DNA from: Lytechinus pictus
Taxonomy: Eukaryota; Echinodermata; Echinoidea; Temnopleuroida; Toxopneustidae
Length of the DNA: 64,000 nt
NCBI RefSeq assembly: GCF_037042905.1
Contig: NW_026974140.1
Span: 12,783,001 to 12,847,000, forward strand
Direction of reading: 5' to 3'
Part shown: in pieces, positions 47,247 to 57,510 of the stretch
How positions within the stretch are numbered: the stretch's first letter is position 1
How the letters are laid out: each line of letters starts with the position of its first letter
The notes under the pieces: model-generated
Database searches by the model: none
What the model saw: the letters and a program-made list of their open reading frames with translations, nothing else
What the model was told of the DNA's origin: nothing
Made by a program: the position numbers and the translations under genes

Positions 47247-48540
47247 GGGCAAGTCCAAGAGTTTGCGCATGTTGTGTATGGGACATTTCAGAGGCTTTTA
47301 TGACCTGAAAAATAGTGTACTGTTAAATGACTTTGATTAGATTTAATACCATCATGATGGTTGATATCTAAAAGAATAATCATGTAAAAAATGGTGACAT
47401 ATGACCTTGACCTTTTAGAGGGAAAACAAGTGCTGTTACGTATGGGATGCAGAAAAAATACATTTTTTAAACATTTTTGAGAATTCTCTAAAATTATTTT
47501 GTTTGACAACTTGTCACTCAGTGTTATAAAATTCTCAACACTCTTGTATATATCCAAGGCAAGTTTCGTGTTATAAGGCAAAATCCTACAATTACGAACC
47601 CTAATTAAACCAATTAATGACATGTTACGTATGGGACATTTTGTCCCCATATATGATGTACACAATTCTCCCCATGATTTTAAAATGTTCTATTGAGACA
47701 TACATGTACATGTATGTGATATGGCTGAAAAGAAAATTACCTGGTAGCCATTTCAATGTAGTTTTTCTTGTTTCTTCATGGTTTCATTATTTTCTTATGT
47801 ATTTCTATTGTTTTTATTTTTTCATATTATTCCATTTTCATATTTTTTTTTTCAATTAGTTTCATTTATCAATATTTATTGCAATTAAGAATCAGTCATT
47901 AGAAATTAAAGAAAAGGTGAGCAAATCACTTTTCGGGGCAATCTGGAAATTTAATCAATCTAGAAAATTCATTTCCCCATTTAACATTGTGTACAAATGT
48001 CCCATATCTAACTTTTTTTCAATTAACTTTTAATTAAAGAGTAAGATATATTTTTTAAAACTTTTTTTGGTATAAACCTAACATTTTAATACGAGTAAAT
48101 AAATTAGAACTTATTGTATTCCGAGAAAACAACATTAAAAAAAACATCTCAAAATGTTACGTACATGGGATATTCCATCCTTGGACAAGATCTAATTTGC
48201 ATACATGTGTATACTTACAAGTTTAAACACCAATTTTTCCCTAAAAAAAGTAATAAGATGTTGGGGGTCCATGACCCACCTATGACTAAATCTCAAAAGT
48301 TTTGTTTTTATTTTCTATGAGGCTTTTATAATTGTCCCATACGTAATGCCCATTATACCAATTATGCAAATTAGGTGTCCTAAATTACCATAAATTTGCA
48401 TATTATCAATCTTTTCTTAATGAAATTTTAAAATTCAACATTTGGGCTTTCTTGCCCCACCAAAGTCCAAAGATAACTTCTTTATTAAAAAGATGAAATA
48501 TTGTCTTCTAGACTAGGGCGACCTTTCATTGGACTTGCCC
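47247..48540. mobile_element. 1.3-kb element with GGGCAAGTCCAA ends and repeated ACGTATGGGAC motifs
   Basis: GGGCAAGTCCAA at the left and TTGGACTTGCCC at the right (ending 48540) are inverted. GTTACGTATGGGACATT or close variants occur at 47271, 47435, 47624 and 48155, and in reverse at 47997 and 48331. No long open frame exists. Its superfamily is unknown. Confidence 0.65.
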
Positions 48541-48724
48541 ACTAACTTAGCTTCAGAAGTTCAGATGCCACAACAAAACCCTTAAAAATGAACTTTATCT
48601 TGACTTGTCTTTCCATTTTTATTTTCAAAAATTTCAATGCCAATGCTGAATGCACCAATCAAAGACAAGTGTTGATACTTGATTATTGTGACAAAGTTAA
48701 TAATTGATTTTCAAGAGAAACTAT

Positions 48725-49167
48725 ACATGCAGTAGAGGCGCACTGCCAATATTGGAGACTGTCTCCAATGTGGGAGATTATCTTCAATATCAGAGACTTT
48801 TGTAAAGAATTTGGATATCCAATTTCAGAGAGTCTCCAGTTTTGGAGTCTAATTTCCTTTGTTTACATTTGCTGCAAAAGGATTATCTTGGCGGCAAATA
48901 AAAATGTGATAAGCAGATTTCTCATGAAAAATTACCCCTTTTCACCGTCTACTTTAAATATTCACCATCTACTTTTGTTTTGATAAGGATTTTTGTTGTC
49001 AATCACACACAAAACAAATGGGCTTCTGACCTCAGTGAGACAAAATTTTGGGTGGAAAAAATCATGCTTTTGTTGGTGTTGTTTCTTTTGTCCTTTTGCA
49101 AAGCAAGTCTCCAATGTGGGAGATTGGAGAGAGTCTCCCATATTGGCCGTGCGCCTCTACTGACATG
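48725..49167. mobile_element. 433-bp MITE with CAGTAGAGGCGCAC ends
   Basis: The element runs 48730-49162. CAGTAGAGGCGCACTGCCAA starts it and TTGGCCGTGCGCCTCTACTG ends it. ACATG occurs directly outside both ends, an apparent 5-bp target duplication. The motif (A/T)TTGGAGACT / AGTCTCCAAT is repeated several times near both ends. Confidence 0.8.
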
Positions 49168-49396
49168 GCATAATATAAGTAGGGTGTCTGAAGCCACACT
49201 GAAAAGTGTCAGCATAAAACAGGCTAATTTAGGGGGAAATATGGCACATTTTTTCGGGGAAGTTCAGGCTACTAGAAAAATGTGATCTGAATTGATTATT
49301 AACTTGTGTTTGGCATGTATGGAAAGAGAAAATTCAGGGGCTTCTTTTGACAGTAAGGACAAGTTTATACGATCATTTTAAATAAGGATTTAGAGA

Positions 49397-50852
49397 TAAG
49401 GCCAAGTAAAAAAAGATAGTAGTTGATCGTCCGGGTTTTCTGAGAGCAGTGATGAGGGAGGTCCTTACTATTTGCTATTTTTTTTAAAAACAAGGAGGCA
49501 TTTTCTCGGCACGTTTTTTGACATCAGTGATGAGGGAGGTCCTTACTATTTACTATTTTTTTTGCTATTTTTTATTCAAATGATTGTCAGGCCATGTCAA
49601 GCTCGAATTATGTGATCGATGCATGCTCAATATTAATAATAAATGAGTAGAAATATATACATGTATATATATACATGTATGCAATTGATTGGAAATCTAT
49701 ATGGAAAATGTATTATGCGATAAAAATCTATTGAAGTATTACTGATGTATACCGCTACTTGTTGTAAAACAAAATGTTCATGTCAAGTGAATGATTTAAA
49801 CATTATTCTATATTAATATATATGTAAGGGTAAAACATGCATTTGGGGGGGGGGGGGGTCATTTTTATTACCATGGAGCCATGTTCAGTTTTCCAGAGCC
49901 AATCTCTTTTTTAGCTCTGGGCATGGTTTTGCATCGCAGTTTCCAGCTGCTTGTATATTCGTTTACATAATGTTAAATACTGTTCAATTTTTATTCATTT
50001 TTTTAATTGATATCAAATGTTAAATGATTATTGAATTAATTGTTAATTGTTCACATAATGTTTATTATTTCAATATTTGTAACTGTTAGTGTTAGATCTA
50101 TTTACCAATTTTTACAATTGTCCATCAAATTGAATAGCTCGAGGAAGAATGAAGTTTATCAAATTTGAACAGAATTGGCACTTACTGGAATCCCATTAAT
50201 GATTTTCAATATTGATAATGAATAACCCACTTCAAATTATTTTTTGAATATTCAATGCATTGCCTGCTGACGTAAGAAAACTTGCCAGAAAATTCAATTC
50301 ATTTCACAAATTCACATGTCGCGCCAGCACAGTCAATCACATCATCCCAGCACACATGCATTCACCCAACAGAGTCACAAGCACAGCTCATTCACCGTAA
50401 CACACATCGAAGTACTGGCGCTATCACTCACCAAAATACCCCGCTAAAATACAAATTACATCATTAAAATTGATTTATCTGCGCCATATTTCCAAAGCAT
50501 GCGACAGATTAGTTCAGATTTAGGAAGCGGGGTCCCCGAAAATGCACTACAAATGAAGAAATCCGTGATCTTTTCCGAGTTTGCAAACTTTATTTTCTCG
50601 CTAATTTGTGATGGTATCTTCAAAATTCCAATAAAAAATCAAATCAGATTTTTTTTCCTTCTTGCAGTTACGGCAATATCGGACTTAGCAATTGTTTTTG
50701 AAGTTGCGAGAGAGATCCCAGAGCACATGAGAGCAAATCCCTCGCCAATCTTGTGAATTTTTTTCGCTATTCAGCAGCCATAACAATAGTAAATATCAAG
50801 AAAATTGATGCTGCAATCAAAAAGGAAAGCAGGCACGGAGGAGAAACATCAC

Positions 50853-50889
<37 letters not shown>

Positions 50890-50988
50890 CCAATTTTTTA
50901 AAATAGTAAATAGTAAAAATTTTCATGCGGCGGCCAAAATAGATGCGCGCGAGGACGATCAACTACTTTCTTTTTTTACTTGGCCTAA
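49397..50988. mobile_element. 1.6-kb element with 33-bp inverted repeats and a TAA duplication
   Basis: The element runs 49400-50985. GGCCAAGTAAAAAAAG at the left end matches the complement of CTTTTTTTACTTGGCC at the right; the 33-bp arms differ at about one base and include GTTGATCGTCC. TAA lies directly outside both ends, compatible with the 3-bp TWA target of PIF/Harbinger elements (inference). A GCAGTGATGAGGGAGGTCCTTACTATTT-type block is repeated inside the left end. A run of about 33 T lies at 50855-50887. No transposase is visible. Confidence 0.75.
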
Positions 50989-51270
50989 ATTGAAAACCCT
51001 TATTTTTGTGTGTGTTGAGATTGCCAATTCTCCATGCGTTTTCTATGGGAAAATGACATTTCTGTTTTGCACAATTTTTTTCACTTTGTCGCAATTTTTC
51101 ATTGTGATCTGGTTTCCAAATCTTTATAAAAATCATACCATCAGATAGAGCATAAAAAATCCTATTGGACTCTTTATGGACAAGTTTTTGGCATTAATAA
51201 TAAATTTATAACAGCTCTCGGAAGCTAAAAATTTGGATTTGTGTGTGTCCATTTCTTAACTACACAGTCT

Positions 51271-52150
51271 CACTCCTAGTACCAATGAGGTCCAAACATT
51301 AGCATGTATGGACCTCATAGGCGACAATGCGTTAAAAACAGGTTAGAACTTCTAACCGTACTGTTTCCTGCACCCAAGTATGATATTACTCCCAAAATAT
51401 GAGTTTTGTCCTCGTTTGTTTATCATTTATTAAAAGATTGCCCATTAAATATATTCCTATTCCTAATTTGAATTTAATAAAATAAAGGGAAACTTACATT
51501 TGAGTCATTTTTCGATCTTTTTTTGGCAGTCAGTCCGGTCACCGTCGAGTGCGATCAAAGCGGTATGAAGCTGATTTTCAGATCACGTGATACGTGTGGT
51601 CATCACCTGATCAATCGACTATCCTTTTTTAAAGACCGCAACAATTATAAATTTTATTATAAAATATATATAGAATAAATTATTGCATAATATTATGTAT
51701 ATTTCTACAATTAAAAAATATTTTGTGATATAAATTTAATATTTGACGTAAAAATCGCTATGGAACAAAATATTTATTAAAAAATAAAAAATCAAACAAA
51801 ATAAAAAAGCCTTGGACACAGTGCAAAAAACCTAACGATTTGGCCGCGTTGTTAACAACTATCGTAAGGGGCGCTTTTTTTATAAATAAAAAAGAATATG
51901 CAGCTGTCTATGGCGACGTGGTTTGTCGCGAGATTTGAGACAAATCCGTGGGAATTCTTGAGAAAATACATCAAAAGAACCGGTGAGTACCGATTAAACA
52001 TTATTAAAGTTGTAAATAGATTATACATACCTTGTAGATTTAGTTTTTAAGGTGATATTAGTGCTTAGTTCTAAGCTAGGGAGGCCCAAACGCGCGTGAG
52101 CGGAGTCTCACTTTATTAACACGGGTAAGTATTGCGGTGTCGCCTAGAGT
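51271..52150 (-). promoter_or_regulatory. bidirectional promoter unit A: PDS5-type first exon and divergent exon
   Basis: On the minus strand a noncoding exon ends at a donor at 51498/51497 (CAAAT/GTAAGT). On the plus strand a divergent exon ends at 51982 (ACCG/GTGAGTACC). Between them lie TCACGTGA (E-box) and CpG-rich sequence. The orientation suits PDS5, whose coding exon 1 follows an acceptor at 45937. The plus-strand exon contains ATGCAGCTGTCTATGGCGAC with an open frame up to the donor, but copies B and C do not keep that frame, so it may be untranslated. The assignment to PDS5 rests on position and splice signals. Confidence 0.5.
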
Positions 52151-52365
52151 GCACAGTCTATGGCAGAGAAATGCTGAAAATTTACCTAATTTCATTCTTC
52201 TTTTTTGCAGCCAATAATTGGATTTTTTTCAAAAATGTTACATTTCTGTCAGTCTGAAGGTCATTTCTCTTCAAATTCACAAAGAAAATGTGATATTTTC
52301 TTGAAATAAGAAAAATAATTTTTTTCTCCAGACACCCTAATATAAGGATAAGTAACGGGTGAGTG

Positions 52366-53230
52366 CACTCTAGGCGACACCCCAATACTTACCCGTGCTA
52401 ATAAACTGGGACTCCACTCACGCGCATTTGGGCCGCCCTAGCTTAGAACTAAGCAATATTATCTAGAAATTGTTACATTGTAGTCATTAAATATGTTCTA
52501 TTAAATAAATTGATAATGTTTAATCGGTACTCACCGGTTCTTTTGTTGCATTTTCAGACCATTTCTCACAATTCTTCGTAAATATTTGTGGCAAATTTTG
52601 TCGCCATAGACAGCTTAGCATCCATCTTTATTGATAAATGGAGCGCCCTTTACGATAGTTGTTAATGCCGCGGAGAAATCGTTAGGCATTTTGGCCTGTG
52701 TTCAAGGCGTTCTTTCTGTTTTATTTTTTATATTGAAGATTGTGCATTTGTTGAATAGCGCCGTCTACGTCAGGTATGAGATCGAGTGTATAAATACACT
52801 CTTCCAAAATAATTATGATTCCGACCTGGCGCTGTTTAACTTCAATCTCTTTCACCTAAATTAGCGATGAATGCTAGCATTATAAAATATATATTATTAA
52901 CGTCTGACGAAAAGAATAACCAACCGATCAGCTGACGAGAACGCGAATCACGTGATCTTCATATCAGCTTCGATCGCGAGTCAGAAGAGAAGAGCAGCTG
53001 CCCAGAAAATCAGGAAAAAGCCGTGAAAATGTAAGTTCCCCTTCATTTCTTTCATTTTTTTTGTTGCTAACGATGCATTTACACTATAAAATTATAATTT
53101 AAATAAGAGAAAGGAATATAGCTTGTACTTGTGATATATAAATATCCTGTTCTCAGAGATTTCTAACCAAAAATACTACTGATGTCGCCTATGAGGTCCA
53201 TACATGTAATGTTGGACCTCATTGGTACCA
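52366..53230 (+). promoter_or_regulatory. bidirectional promoter unit B, inverted relative to A and C
   Basis: The same unit is inverted: the PDS5-type exon ends on the plus strand at 53030 (GAAAAT/GTAAGTTCC) and the divergent exon ends on the minus strand at 52546 (ACCG/GTGAGTACC). TCACGTGAT is at about 52950. It is almost identical to unit C over the exons and the DNA between them, but the two differ more in the intron-side DNA. In this orientation it faces away from PDS5. Confidence 0.55.
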
Positions 53231-54128
53231 CTCCTAGTACCAATGAGGTCCAACATTACATGTATGGACCTCATAGGCGACATCAGTAGTATTTTGTGTC
53301 AGAAATCTTTGTGAAGATGATTATTTTTGTATTTTATCAAAACTACAAGCTATCGTACTGTCTAATCATTACATTTCGATCTCACTAATTGAATACATTG
53401 TTAGCAATAAAAAAAATTGAAAGAAATGAAGGGGAACTTACATTTTCACGGCTTTTTCCTGATTTTCTGGGCAACTGCTCCTCTCTTCTGACTCGCGATC
53501 GAAGCTGATATGAAGATCACGTGATTCGCGTTCTCGTCAGCTGATCGGTTGGTTATTCTTTTCGTCAGACGTTAATAATATATATTTTATAATGCTAGCA
53601 TTCATCGCTAATTTAGGTGAAAGAGATTGAAGTTAAACAGCGCCAGGTCGGAATCATAATTATTTTGGAAGAGTGTATTTATACACTCGATCTCATACCT
53701 TACGTAGACGGCGCTATTCAACAAATGCACAATCTTCAATATAAAAATAAAACAGAAAGAACGCCTTGAACACAGGCCAAAATGCCTAACGATTTCTCCG
53801 CGGCATTAACAACTATCGTAAAGGGCGCTCCATTTATCAATAAAGATGGACGCTAAGCTGTCTATGGCGACAAAATTTGCCGCAAATATTTACGAAGAAT
53901 TGTGAGAAATGGTCTGAAAATGCAACAAAAGAACCGGTGAGTACCGATTAAACATTATTAAATTTATAAATAGATTATACATACCTTGTAGATTTAGTTT
54001 TTAAGGTGATATTAGTGCTTAGTTCTAAGCTAGGGAGGCCCAAACGCGCGTGAGTGGAGTCCCAGTTTATTAGCACGGGTAAGTATTGGGGTGTCGCCTA
54101 GAGTGATTGGTACTAGGACTAGGAGTGG
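53231..54128 (-). promoter_or_regulatory. bidirectional promoter unit C
   Basis: The PDS5-type exon ends on the minus strand at 53442 (GAAAAT/GTAAGTTCC). The divergent plus-strand exon ends at 53936. The unit begins CACTCCTAGTACCAAT and ends ATTGGTACTAGGACTAGGAGTG, so its own ends are inverted repeats. TCACGTGAT lies at about 53517. Like A it points toward PDS5 and could be an alternative promoter. Confidence 0.5.
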
Positions 54129-56911
54129 GTGAGTGGTGAAACAAACATGTCAGCTTAATGCGCATTCACTGAAAAGACGGTTCAATGTGACTGCCAAAAT
54201 TAGTGCCAAGCAGGCTAACTTTTTAGTCAGTGCCAAAATTGGAAAGGCAAAAATTAACTTCTAAAAAAAAAGTAAAATAAAAAGGCGCGTCCTCTACAGA
54301 CTACACAAACATCAACAAAAGACAAGACAAAAACCCAATCAAAATTCAATGTTCACACACATCGACAAATTCTATTTAAGCTTCTTAGCCTTAAGCATAT
54401 CTTCCAATTCACAAATTCCGACACAACCACTGAGAATAACACCAAAACATCTTGAACAATGTTGAAACATGATTTGTTCTTCAACCAATAATACATACAC
54501 ATACTGCAACGACCGGGACTACGAAATGATGATTGCTGCAATTTGGTCAACGATCTTGTTGCGCCCATACGAAGTAAACTAAAAGCGTCAATGCAGAACT
54601 CAAAGACTCATAGAGTGAAAAATCGAATAAAAAATATACTTCTTAAAACATGAGTACAATAATTCTTCAAGTTTCATCAGAAAAGACTTTGAAATTTGGG
54701 ATTTATTTCACTTACCAGAACGAAGTATCTGGCGCCAAGCGTCCCTGGACTCACGATAGTTTGCGTGTAATCAAGTTAGTTGGATTGACGAAAATGAAAC
54801 GCGAGGCTATTGGCCAATTTTCCGACTCGGGCAAGTTTCTATCCAATCACATCGGCAGTTTCTTCACCATAGAGTGTAACTGTTCCGGCATAAAGGAAAT
54901 GATATTTCAATACGTTTATTTTTTGATGGGACGATCCCCCTGATTTAACACGGGGGGGGGGGGGGGGGAGTCTTTGGGATGTCTTTTAGGCAGATATCTG
55001 AGAAATGGAATAAAGATCTCCACTAGTACTATCACTTAAATGAAAAAATATGTTTCACATATTTTATATTTTTCATATTTCACTTCAAAAATAAAATATA
55101 TTTGCTCACAGTACTCGATCTATCTGCAAGCGCGGAAGGCCCAATATATATATATATATCTGATTGGGCCTTCCCCCTCCTGCCTTTCACGCTTGCAGAT
55201 AGATCGAGTGTAAACATTTTATTTTTTGACAAGCAAAAAACAAGAAAAGTCCTCACTTGTGTATGGACAAAATATTCCCATTAAAAATATTTGCTGTACG
55301 TGACTCTCGAAAGGGGGGGGGTGGCACATTTGTGTATAAACGACATAATTACATTAAAAATATTGACTATGACTCTCAAAGGGGGGAGGGGGCATGGGCC
55401 AGGTGTACCCCTCACCTGCATCCACCACTGGTTGGGTTGGGGATTTGCCATTGTCTACCTCCCAAAACTTGGTAAGGCCATGCATGAATGAGCCCCGGGT
55501 ATGAGTTCATAATCCCATAAGCATATCAAATTTTCAAGCAGTAAATAATATAATAATCTTGCCTCCCCAACACACTCACACATACATATTTATCAGGCAA
55601 CTATACCTCTCCTACTATATGCTGTTGACTGACTCACTCTACCATACGGCTTTGGACTTTTCATATACATTACCATTACAGCCTTCAGAAAGCTACAAAA
55701 ATGTTGAATGCTGCATTTGAAGTGCAAATTGACAATCTATTTGTGTGAAGCGTATTGCAAAAAATAAAAATAAAGTTACATACCAGATCTTCTGCTTTCT
55801 CCTCCCCTTTTGTTTTAAGGAGTGGGGTAAAGTCAAATTTCTATAGGGCACATTAATATTTTACAACACATTTGGTAAAAATAGATGGGCATCCACAGCC
55901 TCTGAGTGATTAATTTAACTCAAGACTTGCAAACAAATAATTTGTAGACTGCTAAAATACGCTTGTAACCTCAAAGAATGTGTATGTAACTTTTGATTTA
56001 TCAACGGTTTTAAAGCACAAAGGAAATGAGAAATACAATAAGGAGCTCAACTCCAAGTTGAGTTCTGCCAAAGCTTTTCCTTGGCTCATACACAGCCCAG
56101 CTTTGCCATGGCTTCTTACTTAATAAATAAATCAATAAATGTTGATTTGTCTCCTACCAATTCTTGATTTACTTTTATCATTTAAAGCAGAATATATTTT
56201 TTTTCAGATGGATGGTACACTTAAAATGTCAGTCATTTGGATTTCTTTAGAAATGAAATTATCATACAAAAACATATTCGATTAGTTATGGAAACAAAAC
56301 AATGAAAAAAAGTAGAACAATTCTTTCACAGTAAGGCAAGGCAAGACACATACCCCATGTTTGGTTGTATGACCAGGGAGTTGGGAGTAGAAACACCAAT
56401 AGTGAAATAGTTATGCATAAACAAATGAAACTTTCCTCATATATTTCATTTACATATTTCTTCATTTTTAATAATGAAATTTGAACATATAGTTGTATTT
56501 AACATACTGTACACATAACTTTAAATGGTTGCTTTGTTACACTGTAGTACACCTTTGATTTGTTTATTTTGTATACAAATTTGCAAAACACCTTGTATGA
56601 ACCTACAGTCATTACATGTTTACACACTACATACAAATATTTACTCATTTTGATGAGTATGAATGTTGCACCTTCAACAATTGTCATTGAGCCTTTCTTT
56701 ATTTGATAACTTCATCCCCTTAAAAATAAACAAATGTATCACTACACATCAACATCAAAGTACATTCTACTCCATCTGATGTAAAACACCAAGATGTTTT
56801 ATTTTGTTGCGTAGCCTCTTATGCCGATACCAAAAAAAATTTGTATACAGCATTATGACAAAGATAGAATCTGCACTAACCATTCTCAAATATATCCCTT
56901 GGCCCCATTAA
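54129..56911. other. intergenic or intronic DNA with a hairpin and G/C homopolymers, no gene seen
   Basis: Position 54951-54968 is a run of about 18 G. At 55113-55210 a near-palindrome pairs CTCGATCTATCTGCAAGCG with CGCTTGCAGATAGATCGAG around a (TA)n tract, probably a small MITE. ACTCTCAAAGGGGGG-type sequence is repeated near 55302 and 55371. Short open frames here show no recognisable domain. Confidence 0.4.
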
Positions 56912-57510
56912 AGGGGAATCCAGCCTTGGCCATAAAATGTTGTGTTGGGAAGGAGAAAAATAAATTAAACAGAATGGTGAAAGTTTGAAAGAAATCGGAC
57001 AAGCAATAAGAAAGTTGTAGCTGCTTTAAAATTGAGATCACTAATACTATGTAGATTTCAAATTGGCAACTGGGTAAGTAAATTATGACAAGGGGCAAGG
57101 ACAACTTTCCCATAGGCCATGTACTTTATTATCAGGGATTTGTGGTTTTCTCCTAAGTATCCATTCCCCTGGGGCGGTAATCTAAATATAACCCAGGTAG
57201 TATATTTTTTTATGTCCTCATGAAAGAAAAGTACAATTCGAAATAAAACTTTTGGGAAAAATGACATTTTAGCCATAATATGTATTGGAGTACATGGAAG
57301 AGTAGTCCTTGCCTTACATCACTATGACATCCCATATGTGGCCAATTTGAAGTCTCCATGGGTATAGTGATTACCAATATTTACAACTTTTAAAAATTCA
57401 TAACTTTCTTGTTGTTTGTCCAATATTGTTCAAACTTTCACCTATCAACTTGTCTGATTTTTCTTTTCCATATAAAAACAAGTTTTTATTTGGGTTGGAT
57501 TCCCCTTTAA
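56908..57510. mobile_element. 595-bp MITE, TTAA target, AGGGGAATCCAGCC ends
   Basis: TTAA-AGGGGAATCCAGCC starts and GGTTGGATTCCCCT-TTAA ends the element (56912-57506). Subterminal AAGAAAGTTGTAGCTGC on the left pairs with ATAACTTTCTTGTTG on the right. Internal parts (CAAGGGGCAAGGACAACTTT; GTAGTCCTTGCC) are complementary as well, giving a long fold-back. Non-coding. Confidence 0.8.

Larger units (their letters stand above)
45937..51270 (-). other. probable PDS5 5' intron
   Basis: The stretch lies between the acceptor of the first coding exon (AG at 45937-45938) and the nearest candidate first exon, whose donor is at 51496-51497. It holds four separate inverted-repeat elements (46167-46548, 47247-48540, 48730-49162, 49400-50985) and no supported coding sequence. 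Runs of A (46859-46875) and G (49845-49858) also occur. Confidence 0.55.

Noticed and set aside
47288..47665. 125-codon minus-strand open frame inside the 1.3-kb element as a transposase
   Set aside because: It has no DDE/DDD-type motif, zinc finger or similarity I can recognise, and it overlaps the repeated motifs.
50753..51148. 131-codon open frame with a phenylalanine run
   Set aside because: The run comes from the T tract at 50855-50887 inside an inverted-repeat element; no domain is visible.
54650..54943. Possible 97-codon gene
   Set aside because: No recognisable domain, no splice or start context, and no relative known to me; open frames of this length are expected by chance.
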